The notes under the pieces were generated by a model that was not told the DNA's origin, ran no database searches, and worked only from the letters and a program-made list of their open reading frames with translations. This document shows, piece by piece, positions 11,467 through 21,604 of a stretch of DNA of 64,000 bases. Source of the DNA: Echinometra lucunter (lineage: Eukaryota; Echinodermata; Echinoidea; Camarodonta; Echinometridae); the NCBI GenBank assembly GCA_029962745.1, contig CM057157.1:10049496-10113495 (forward strand), read 5' to 3'. Position 1 is the stretch's first letter. Every line of letters starts with the position of its first letter. The translations under genes were made by a program, and so were the position numbers.

Positions 11467-12414
11467 ATAGAAAACACCAAGACGATACAACACTCAAGAG
11501 GCGTAGAAACCGACGCTTCTCCTCACAAATAATTCAAAATTTAAATCCTGCTTCAGGCTTAGATTTGTCGATAAATAAATATTGTGACACTGAAAGATGC
11601 ACAAATTTATATGGAGAATATTGCATTAAAGATGAGATTAAGATTCTCACCTCCTGACAATCAATGCTGCAACATCTGCAAGTATCAGTAATAGATTCAC
11701 AACACTTTAATACCATTATGCTTTGCACCTGTCATTTCTGATAACCTGATTGCCGTCCACCATTAATGAATGATTCATGACTCTGGGTGAAACCAGGTGC
11801 TCTGGAATTTCAACTGCGTCGCGACTGTCAATAGCATAGGTGGATTTGAATTAGTGACAGGAACACAACAACTTTTTTTCATAATAACAATTTTTTTCAT
11901 AATAAATTGAACACAAGTTATGTTTACAATATTTTGTTATTATTTGAGGGATCCACATTCCACAAGCATGGCTTTTTAGTGGATTCCTCCATTTCCATAA
12001 GAGCTTATACTGTATATATTCTTTTGTAGATTTACTTTGTTTCATATTTCAAATTATGTAAACGTATCCTGTCATTGTAAAAAAAAGATTATGAATACGT
12101 ATGTATGTTTGATTTTTTTTTCAAAATTTATTTTTTTTTATGAAAAAATGAAAAAAGAACACAAAAACTCTTGAACTCTTAAGCTCTTGAACAATGTTAC
12201 ATGAGTCTCTCTAAAAAAAGTTTGATATCTAATCAACATCCAAAGCATTTGAAAATACAATAAAATAGACTCCAATTAAACTTGACATTCCCTTACTTTA
12301 CAATGTGGAAACCTGATCCTGATTCTTGATTCTCAACTTTTCAGTTATAAACAATCAAAAACGTTTATTTTTCCCCTATTCAATACAAAATTTTAAATAC
12401 CCCAAAGCACTTAC
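11467..12414. other. Gene-free stretch, probable intron
   Basis: If the receptor exon at 12415-12678 is real, this minus-strand downstream region is its first intron. I looked for the next ligand-binding-domain exon here and found none. A/T runs occur at 11871-11900 and 12107-12160. Confidence 0.4.
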
Positions 12415-12678
12415 ATTCGTGTAGTCAACGTGCATGACGAGGGTGTAATTCTTGAGAAAATTTGGATTGGCGTTGATATCAGCTACGGCCATACGACCTG
12501 CGACCTCCAGCCCCTCCCAGGATCCCCCGGGAAACAAAGCTACGAAGTGTATTTCACCTGGTATGGGATCATCACCCGGCATCCCCGCCGAATTCACGGC
12601 GCCTTCCACCATCCACGCGACCATCACCAGAGCTGCTATCACCATCAGAAGTCGAGGTACCGATTTGTGAAGTTCCAT
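12415..12678 (-). CDS. First coding exon of a GABA-B-receptor-like class C GPCR (partial)
   Basis: The exon encodes 88 residues. The ATG at 12678-12676 has A at -3 and G at +4. A hydrophobic signal peptide follows (LLMVIAALVMVAWMVEGA, about residues 10-27). The mature start GEIHFVALFPGGSWEGLEVA and AVADINANPNFLKNYTL is the first beta-strand and helix of the periplasmic-binding-like ligand domain seen in GABA-B and related receptors, where a PGG/SGG turn precedes a helix ending in D-[IV]-N. NYT is a possible glycosylation site. The exon ends at a consensus donor (GTAAGT, phase 0) after DYTN. The remaining exons are not visible and would lie towards or beyond position 1. Natriuretic-peptide-receptor or metabotropic-glutamate-receptor relatives cannot be excluded. 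A reading frame extends 9 codons further upstream but lacks an ATG. Confidence 0.68.
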
Positions 12679-13363
12679 CTTTTTTTGGCGGTGCAAGAAC
12701 GTCAAAGATTGTGTTTCAGATCAGATTTGGTTCGAAAGTATCACACTTGCACTGAAATGCAGAGACATGTGCGCTACGTGATGATGTTAACAAGAAATGA
12801 GGTATCTCGTTACTTCTGCTAATACATGTATAAAAAAAATATCGGGGATGCGGGGTGAATTTTGATGTGTGGACTTCGAGAATATGAAGATGCGCGCGTT
12901 CATAGTTCATCATACACTTTCCTCACAGACTGCGCCATCTACGGGTATGTAGGATTAAGCATTCTACCAAACTAGAGTTTTGAGTATTTAAAATTCTGGA
13001 GGTTAAAAGGGTGCATTTTTTAACGATGTTACATTTCACAAACATGAAATCATCTTGAACAGATTCAACAATCGACGTTCCTTACAGGATGAGAAGTATT
13101 TGAATGGAAGACAGGTTTGACAAAATCTGTGAGATAAATAGGCGTGAGTTCCCGTCTTATGGTTTTCAGTCTGAATGAAGAGAAAATGGATTATCGATTT
13201 TGCCATGGACTAAAAAGAAATCCATTCCGACCAAGTCTAACCAAAAGATGAACTTGGGTGCACAGGTTCATGACTATATGAACCAATATCTTAGAATGAT
13301 AATGTCTTACTCTCTTTCTCAACTTTTCCCTCTCCCTCTCTAAATCATTCATTTCTCTCTTTT

Positions 13364-13405
<42 letters not shown>

Positions 13406-14404
13406 ATCGTTCGAAGGACAATGTCTGATCATAATTATCTTTGACCGTTTTCTATTCTTGGTGATTTCAATGAGAAAAATGTAAACGATCTGACGAAGAA
13501 AAATATCGAATGCAATCACATTCGCTGGCTCAATTTCTATACCTCTTTATTCGAAATTAATCTTTACTCCCATCTCCACCTGAAATCGTTAGACAGATAT
13601 TATGTATTACTGAAGCCGTGATAACATAATTTCAGTCGTTACTATAGAAATCAACATCATCTTGAAATTTTACTCTATAATGCCCCGTGCTACTTCCCCT
13701 CCAGCGTTCCGCCCTCCAAAAAAGAATAGAAAAGAAAAGAAAGGGAAAGGAAATTCGACCTTTGCCTTACGCTCACAGTGTGGGCAGACCGAGTGGTTAA
13801 GAATTTGGGTTTAAAGCATGCAAAAGAACTATGGAATATATACTAATATCAAGAGAAATTAATACTATTCATTCTTCAGACTGCGACCTTGTCACTCACA
13901 AACCGTACCTTGTAGGAGTATATAGATTGATGTGATGTTTTTGTGTGTTCGGTGGTTGGCGTCGTCAGTATATATCTAATTGTAATAGATTTATTCCTTT
14001 TCTCATCATTCCGTTCTCATTTCCCCCATACACATCTGGAGATAAATGCAACTTTAGAAGCAACATATCAAAAGGATGGAGGGCAAAGGCGATATCTGAA
14101 GCACACAGAGTGGGAGTCAACGTCATTTCATGATCTGATTACAGAGATTTGAATTACAAGCACAAATTAAATCTGCAAATACAGAGCCACGTATGTCTGT
14201 CCAAGATGTATTGAAGACAGCTGAGATTGATTGTAAAGTAGTCCCAACCTTGGGCATGCTTGATGAAATCGTATGCCTGTATGAAAAAGAAAATCACGTG
14301 GAAATTGAGGGAAAATCAGGTTAATACAAATGCAAGATATGTAAACACTTTCAAACGATTCGATATGTACAGAATGATATGCTTAAACTTTCATGTGAGG
14401 TTAC
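12679..14404. other. Upstream region of the receptor exon; no further gene seen
   Basis: Probably contains the promoter and 5' UTR of the minus-strand receptor gene, but I cannot place a start site. A (TC)n run lies at 13365-13402. A fragment at 13783-13800 (GCAGACCGAGTGGTTAAGA) resembles a tRNA-Leu/Ser A-box region and may be a SINE scrap. Confidence 0.4.
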
Positions 14405-14652
14405 CTACACTCTAATTTCTGCGGAGTCAAATTTGATTCGGAATGGCGTCACATGAGAGTCAACTCAATTCCTAGTTAAAGTGACTCAGATTTCCAAATT
14501 AATTTGACTCGGAATGGTGTGGCGTCAACTAAGAATCGACTAAATTCGAGTCAAAGTTACTCCATTCCGAGTCACTTTAATTCCGAACAGAGTGGACTCC
14601 CAGCTGACTCCATTTCGAGTCAAATTTGACTCCGTAGAAATAAGAGTGTAGG
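14405..14652. mobile_element. Intact foldback MITE
   Basis: Terminal inverted repeats begin CTACACTCTAATTTCTGCGG on the left and, read from the other strand, CTACACTCTTATTTCTACGG on the right, continuing as AGTCAAATTTGA on both sides. Internal words GACTC/GAGTC are repeated many times in both orientations. It is the reference copy for the broken element at 5877-7793. Non-autonomous; superfamily not assigned. Confidence 0.75.
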
Positions 14653-15724
14653 TTTCATTCATTTTGAAAATAACTGAGAATAATTCAAAATAATTGCTTG
14701 AAACTTTCGTTGTTACTTTCTTGACCTTAAAGCATTTATCATTCATGCTTTCAATTTCAGTGCCTTGTCATAGCAGATCTTGCACGCGGAGGTGAACTAG
14801 TTGTTATTATCATTGTTTCAGTGGCATTTATATTTCTTTTCATTGTTGTCACTATTGATTTGGTACAAAATATGAAACAATAAATCCTCCAATACTCCTA
14901 CTGTGTATTTTTGTGCATTTGCCCTAAGTGCACCGCGTGTAAACCCAGGTATGAGCAAATCGACAGGTAAAAAGGTAAGAAGGTTTTAAAGGGACTATGC
15001 TTGCATATAAACAAATCAATATGGATTGTCGATGAAGGGCACTTAATATTCCATATAGAAGACTACCTTCAGTTATCTGACAGAAATCATCGTAAAACTG
15101 AGTCGTGACCATTTATTATATCCACGCTGTTGTTAACTGACTGCATGTTATTTACGCTTTTAGAGAGAAGAAGATAAAAGGGGGTGAAAGGGAGTGAAAG
15201 GGAGTGAAGGGAGATATAACAAGATCGATCGAAAGAGAGAGAGAGGGGGTGTGGGTGGGGGACACAAAGTATGAAAGTGAGAAAGAGAGGGAGCTGTGAG
15301 GAGTGTGTGCGGGGGTGAGAGAGAGAGAGAGAGACCTCTTGACAATTACTGCATCAAGGAGGTAAAACGACCTTTTTTACCCTTTGATTTTTTTTGTATA
15401 CTACGCCGACTGAATTTGCATGTCTAAATAAAAAAAAAACCCAGAGATTGATAATTATGTAATATAAAATCGCTGTGTGTTTATCACACATAATATAGTA
15501 TAAGTTTAAAAGTTTTGCGACAGGTGTACATTGAAAACACACAGAAGTTGATGAAAAGAGACTCCTTTGAGAAAAGGGATTCTTCAGGAAACATTGATAC
15601 TATGTGTCTATCATAGAATTCTGAACATTGAAATAAAGCGCAGTTTTTAGTGATATGGACGCATTTTTTTTTGTTCCCGGGGAAACACAGCAAATGCCGA
15701 GAAAAAATGGAACCAAAATCCCTT
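14653..15724. other. Gene-free stretch, GA-rich in part
   Basis: A purine-rich (GA)n/(GGGA)n tract occupies 15163-15335. No exon is seen. The sequence runs into the assembly gap. Confidence 0.45.
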
Positions 15725-16224
15725 NNNNNNNNNNNNNNNNNNNNNNNNNNNNNNNNNNNNNNNNNNNNNNNNNNNNNNNNNNNNNNNNNNNNNNNNNNNN
15801 NNNNNNNNNNNNNNNNNNNNNNNNNNNNNNNNNNNNNNNNNNNNNNNNNNNNNNNNNNNNNNNNNNNNNNNNNNNNNNNNNNNNNNNNNNNNNNNNNNNN
15901 NNNNNNNNNNNNNNNNNNNNNNNNNNNNNNNNNNNNNNNNNNNNNNNNNNNNNNNNNNNNNNNNNNNNNNNNNNNNNNNNNNNNNNNNNNNNNNNNNNNN
16001 NNNNNNNNNNNNNNNNNNNNNNNNNNNNNNNNNNNNNNNNNNNNNNNNNNNNNNNNNNNNNNNNNNNNNNNNNNNNNNNNNNNNNNNNNNNNNNNNNNNN
16101 NNNNNNNNNNNNNNNNNNNNNNNNNNNNNNNNNNNNNNNNNNNNNNNNNNNNNNNNNNNNNNNNNNNNNNNNNNNNNNNNNNNNNNNNNNNNNNNNNNNN
16201 NNNNNNNNNNNNNNNNNNNNNNNN
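15725..16224. other. Assembly gap (500 Ns)
   Basis: Exactly 500 consecutive Ns, the conventional size for a gap of unknown length. The right flank is the repeat array starting at 16225, so the gap probably reflects repeat collapse. Confidence 0.98.
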
Positions 16225-17745
16225 TTTCGCACTGAGTAGATTATCATAATGGGCGCGTTACAGAGTGATGGAATAAAAGGTTTCTCAATTTAGGTCACCC
16301 TGTTGGTAGACAGTTTTAATTCTTGTCTGATTACTGCATCTAAGAGCTGAAATAATTAGCTTTATGGTTTATCTCTCACATTATCAGGCATCGCACTGAG
16401 TAAAGTTTCGTCACGGGTGCTTATAAAGTGATGGAATAAAAAGGTTTCTCAATCTTTCGTCGACAGTTTTAATTCTTAGCTGATTACTGCATCTGAAAGC
16501 TGAAATATTCAGTTTTATGGTGGTATATGCATATAATATGCCACATGCCTAAAATGTTTTATCAACTTATAGGCCTTTGGCAACAGAATCTCTCACATAT
16601 TATACTACGGGCTCCGCTGAGTGAATTATCAAAACAGGCGTGTAATAGAACCGTGGAATGAAAAGGATACTCAATCTCTAGTCGACATTTTTTTTGTATT
16701 CTTAGCTGATTACTGCATCTAAAAGCTGAGATATTCAGCTATGTGATGGTATATGCCACAAGTCATACTGGAGCAAGATGACTGGATCTTACCACCCATA
16801 AGGCCTTTGGTATCATTATCTCTCATATAATTGCCACTAGCTCCGCACTGAGTGAATTTTCATCACGGGCGCATAATAGAACCATGGAATAAAAAAGTTT
16901 CTCAACCTTTCGTCGACATTTTGTTATTCCTAGCTAATTACTGCATCTTAAAGCGGGAATATTCACCTTTGTGATGGTGTATGCCACATACTGTGGCAAG
17001 ATGTCTGGATCTTACTGTTTTCACATCAACCAAGGCTTTTGGTATCGTTATCTCTCACTTACCACGTACGGGCTTCGCACCTAGTAAATTATCACAACGG
17101 GCGCGTTAAGAGTGACGGAATAACAAGGTTTTTCAACCTTTCGTCGACAATTTTTAATACCACCAGAAAGCTGAATATCTCGAGTTTATTAGATGTAGTA
17201 ATCAGCTAAGAATAACAAATGTGGACGAAAGACTGAGAAACCTTTTTTATTCCATCACTCTGTAACGAATATACGCGCCCGTTGTGATAATCACTGATGA
17301 GTGGGAAGCCAGTATACTAGGTGAGAGATAATGACAGCAAAGGCCTAAATTGAAGTTAAAACAGTAAGATCGAGACATAATACCCAGATGTGTCGCATAT
17401 ACCACCAGAAAGCTGAATAGCTCATGTGTAAGATGCAGTAATCAGCTAGGAATAAAAAAATATCGACGAAAATTTGAGAAACTTTTTTTAAAATTCTACC
17501 ACTCTATTACGCGCCCGTGATGATAATTTACTCAGTGCGAAACCCGATAATTTGCGTGATAATGATACAGTGTACCAAATTAAGGTTAAAGTTGATGTTA
17601 AAACAGTAAGATCCGGACATCTTGCCCCAGTATGTGGTATATACCACCATAAAGCTGAATATCTCGGCTTTATGATGCAGTAACCAACTAAGAATGAGAA
17701 TTGTCGACGAGAGTTTGAAAAATTTGTTTCAGTATTCAATCTTTA
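16225..17745. repeat. Head-to-head tandem repeat array
   Basis: Units of 160-230 bp with CGCACTGAGT, GATGGAATAAAA, TTTCTCAA, TCGTCGACA and GATTACTGCATCT occur in plus orientation starting near 16228, 16388, 16615, 16846 and 17068. The same words appear in complement in three units spanning ~17160-17300, 17400-17540 and 17640-17735. The switch point is near 17155. No coding potential. The array abuts the N gap, so its true length is unknown. Confidence 0.75.
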
Positions 17746-18199
17746 AAAAAACAACTTTCTCTGTAAACTGATAACCGTTTCGACACATGGTTGCATTCTT
17801 TAAAGAAGTACATTTGAATTATTTAAAAAAATTGAATTCACGTTTATTTCCTTCTTAGTCAATAACAATATACATACAAAATTGCAATAAATAAATAGCG
17901 TAGCTTGTGTTAGGGTCGCCGAAGACAAGATAAACAGTACCAATTAGAACATGCTTCCGCCATATACAAATTTAGATTAATTCATATCATTTTGATATGA
18001 AATATGACTTTCGAGATAATGGTAATTTTGGTCCGTAAATTAGCGAGCAATATCTTTGCCGTATGCTTTTCGTCCTACGGCATGTGGCTACAAAGAATCC
18101 TATTAAATTTTTAATGCAAATTATTAGTCATCTACTACTTCGTTTCTTAAAATTATTCCATTAGTATTTTAGCCAATTTCCTTTTCCTTTATATACTTT
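17746..18199. other. Gene-free stretch
   Basis: AT-rich, with no feature that I can support. Confidence 0.4.
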
Positions 18200-19090
18200 A
18201 GAGGAAAATGAAACCCCAAACATCTTAGCTGATAGTCTTGTTGCAAATAATATTGTGAGACAGTTAAAACTATTTTAAAATTATGGCCTATTTGATTACT
18301 TAGAAAGGAAAAAAAAAGTCTCTCGAAATGCTGCGCTTTTCTTGATAGACATTTTCTTGTGGGAGGCTGCTATATTGACTGTGATGTCAGAGATCTACTG
18401 ACCGGCATAAAATGGACAGGATGTTGCATAATGATTGGGTTTTGTTCACCCAGAGCCATCGATGCAAACAACAGCTATCTTGTTACTCCAGCATCTAAAA
18501 CAAGTGATTTTATATTTTGAGCAGTTCTATGTCATCTTGGTCTCCGCCCTTTTGAATAATTGGTCGAACTTTGTCTGACCAAGTAACACCAGACTTGTTA
18601 TGCCCAATATTGCATAACATAAGAAACTCTCTGAAATATCTGAACCAAATAGCTTGTCATGGGCCATGCTATTTATTCATTCATACATTCACTAGAAAAC
18701 CAATGTTGTGCATCTCTAATAATTTCATTGTATACAAATGAATGGATGTTCTCTCATAGCGTGCATGGATAGTGACAACCTATATATTGGGCACACCCGT
18801 GAATTAACTCGCTTGGTCACACAAAGCTCGAAAGGACGGTGACAAGTTGACATAGAACTACTCAAATATAAAATCACCTGTCTGAGGTGCTGGAGTAACA
18901 AGATAGCTGTTATTTGCATCGATGGCTCTTGGTGTTTAAAACCCAGCCATTATGCAACATCCTGTCCATTTTACGCCAGTCATTGGATTGTGTATACGTC
19001 TCTGACATAACAGTTTAATCCGAAAAAATGGCAGTTCCCGCAAGTACACCATTTAGAGAGATCTTTCGTTTTGGGTTTCATTTTCTATGT
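18200..19090. mobile_element. Long foldback element
   Basis: The left arm includes GAGGAAAATGAAACCCCAAA (~18202), ATAAAATGGACAGGATGTTG (~18408), GCCATCGATGCAAA and AGCTATCTTGTTACTCCAGC. The right arm repeats each in complement and reverse order (GGAGTAACAAGATAGCT near 18891, TTTGCATCGATGGC, CAACATCCTGTCCATTTTA near 18955, TTGGGTTTCATTTTCTATG near 19071). The arms are ~300-400 bp with ~85% identity by eye around a ~180-bp loop. No transposase is seen. Confidence 0.7.
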
Positions 19091-19430
19091 GTTATTCCAA
19101 GCCAACTACTATTTTATTAAAGCCAGAGCGAACTGGCACCCTTGTATGGGATTTTGAAATAACGCCCTCTCAGTCCTAAACTACTGATTTTGTTCCCTTT
19201 TGCTCCCAGCATGCTCTATTCTGTTCAATGAGAGCTTTATTTTTTGAGTTACATCTGTTAAAATGTATTTGTATTCATACTAAGGAAATTCACGAGAAGC
19301 CACAAAGGATATAATGTTTCTAAGAGTCTCTGGTTTTGAGTAGCCGTAAGTTGGCGCTGTTGTAAATACATCATAATAAGGGTCAGTTCACTGTTGCTTT
19401 AAACAGTAGACAATCTATATATATTTGTTT
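19091..19430. other. Probable HMGXB4 promoter-proximal region
   Basis: No repeat boundary or exon is recognised here. The HMGXB4 start site is likely in or just after this stretch, because a candidate first-exon donor lies at 19634. No clear TATA box is visible. Confidence 0.3.
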
Positions 19431-19499
19431 TCCTTTTTTGATTGTACGTTTTGTCGACACCTTAATTGGTCTTGGCAATTACGTACGTCTAGGCATTGG

Positions 19500-19633
19500 T
19501 CGCCAAATTCAAGGAGCGCCAAAGTGAACAATACACTCATTGACGAAGATTTTGAACCTTTTCTGATATTTCTCTCATTACATTCCGGCGTCGTAGAATC
19601 TTATAACTCCAGGACATCGAATTAATGACGAAG
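19500..19633 (+). other. HMGXB4: Candidate HMGXB4 5' non-coding exon
   Basis: ATGACGAAG followed by GTAAGTAG at 19634 is a strong splice donor. The acceptor TTTTTCTTTCAG before 20258 could receive it, giving a spliced 5' UTR upstream of the ATG at 20318. The 5' boundary is unknown and the start given is arbitrary. Transcript data would settle it. Confidence 0.4.
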
Positions 19634-20257
19634 GTAAGTAGAATGTGAAGTAAGAGTCAAATTTAAAAGCGCTTTATATTCTGACCTGGCTTTACTAGAG
19701 ATCTATTCTACTGCATTCTTAAGCTCGGTCCCGTACTATCAAAATTTTGTTCGTGGCTTGGTTCTTTTGAGTTTGAGTTGGAGTGTCACAGTTTGTGTCA
19801 CAGTGTTGCAGGAGTTTCTTCCCCATGCCATGTCAAGATAAATTGTAAAAAAAAAATAAAGAAAGGAAAATAATGAAAGAAAAGAAAAAAATTTAACTTA
19901 ACGGTGAGACTGAGAGCCCAGATCGGCTAAGTGTTGTGTTGTCTGATGACGCTGACAATGAACAGTGATGAACATTTTATGGATGCTGATTTTAGTTGCA
20001 ATCATTGTAAATGAATTTAAACACATTTCAGCACCTTCTGGGATGCCCTTCTCCATGTAACATAAAAAACTTTTTAAAAGCTCACTTTAATGAATTATTT
20101 TGTTCAGGCCTTCAAACTGTCCATAAGTGAACTAACTGTGAATGTAACTAAGAGGTCTTATTTTATGGTAATTTTGTCATACAACTAGTACTAGGTCTAC
20201 ATGTAGTTCTTTCTCTAATATTCTAATTTTTTTTTTTTCATGCTTTTTTTCTTTCAG

Positions 20258-21604
20258 AATTGGGTAAAATAGGATCAACAAAAATTTCATTAATGCACTA
20301 TTACTATCGTTGGAAACATGGCTAGCAAGAGTAAAAAAAGGAAGCGTTCATTATCTCCAGAACCTACATTATCAGAAACTCCTCCCATTCAAAAGTTGAA
20401 AATTAAACCATTGCCCCAAATGCCACCAGACAGGGCAGTTGGAAAGAAATCTTCAAAGAAACACAGGCAAGAATTCTCACCATTACCTACCACGAGTGTG
20501 TCACCCACTGGAGATTGGAGCGAAGATGGTGGACTGAAGATGAAATTTATTTTGTCACCCAAGAAGACAAAGGTTGACACATCCCCAGGGAGTGATGCAA
20601 CAGATGAGAGGTCTTCTCCCAAGGGGGCTAGCAAAGCAAAGAAGAAAGACAAGCAGATCAAAGCTAAGTTGTTCTTTGAGGACCAAGTACTCACTCTTGA
20701 TGGGGAGACAGTGACCCACCAAGATATGATCACACCGGGCAAGAAGCGAAAGTCAGGTGGTGGTAAACAGAGCCCAGAAGACACAAAGCCCTCTAAAAAG
20801 AAGAAGGGTGGTGATAAAGGAAAATTCAAAGAAGAGCAAATGATACCCCCTTTCACAAAAGTACCCAAAAGTGCAGACAGGTCAAGGATCAAGTCCCTAA
20901 AGGCAGAATCCGATAGTGGATACAGCGATACTCCAACAAGCTCAGCAAAAGCAAAGAAACTGAAAGCCAAGCTACAGACCCTAGAAGAACAACCAGTCCC
21001 AAGTCCTCAAGCCTCTGATGTGTCTAGGGATTCATTTTCAAAGAAGAAGAAGAAAGAGAAGGATAAGAAGAAGAAGAAGATGTTTAAGTTTAAAGGAGAT
21101 CGCAACAGGTTTCTGAATGTCAAGGGTTCGTCTGATGAGGAGGGTGATGACAGCTTCTCACGATCCATGCAAGATGAAGACAGCTTGGGAGGGGCCTATG
21201 ACCTGGATGATGACTACGACACTAGCATCAAGAAAGAGAAAAGCAAAGAGATGGACAGGCTTATGATGCCACAGATGCCTGTGCCTGATTACAGCTTGGA
21301 GAAGCAAGCTCCAGAGAGTTTCTCATTCAGCATGAAATCCAAATCAAAGAAAGACGATAGAAGTGAAGGAGAGATTCAGTCATCTCGTGCGGAGGATCTC
21401 ATCTCGCAACTTACCGCTTTTGGTTCAGATATGGAGACAATCTATCCCAGCTATATGCTAGCTCCAGATGAAGACAAAAACTTTGATGATGGAGGATGGA
21501 TCAAAAAGAAAAAGAAGAAGAAGAAACTGGCTAAGGAGAAGGAGAAGAAGAAAAAGAAGAAGAAAACGAGTCTTTTGGAGAGAGATGAACATGGTAATGT
21601 CAAG
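20258..21604 (+). CDS. HMGXB4: HMGXB4 coding exon 1 (includes 60 nt of 5' UTR)
   Basis: Acceptor TTTCAG precedes 20258, the ATG is at 20318, and the donor AAG/GTGAGT follows 21604 (phase 0). It encodes residues 1-429: basic Lys clusters, the conserved [10 protein letters not shown] motif, a [10 protein letters not shown] segment, an acidic Ser-Asp-Glu stretch, and Lys-rich runs at about residues 240-260 and 390-420. Reading through the donor would add only 7 residues before a stop. Confidence 0.93.

Noticed and set aside
11534..11728. Candidate next exon of the GABA-B-like receptor (64-aa minus frame with Cys-rich start)
   Set aside because: The residues do not match the conserved second segment of the ligand-binding domain, and splice sites were not convincing.
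12679..12705. Nine-codon upstream extension of the receptor exon
   Set aside because: The extension begins with TTG, not ATG; the first ATG with good context is at 12678.
13783..13815. tRNA-Leu/Ser suggested by GACCGAGTGGTTAAGA
   Set aside because: Only the A-box region matches; no B box or acceptor stem follows.
15600..16249. Open frames of ~200 aa
   Set aside because: They span 500 Ns and carry no real sequence.
20389..20970. 193-aa minus-strand frame antisense to HMGXB4
   Set aside because: Shadow of the coding exon on the other strand, with no independent support.
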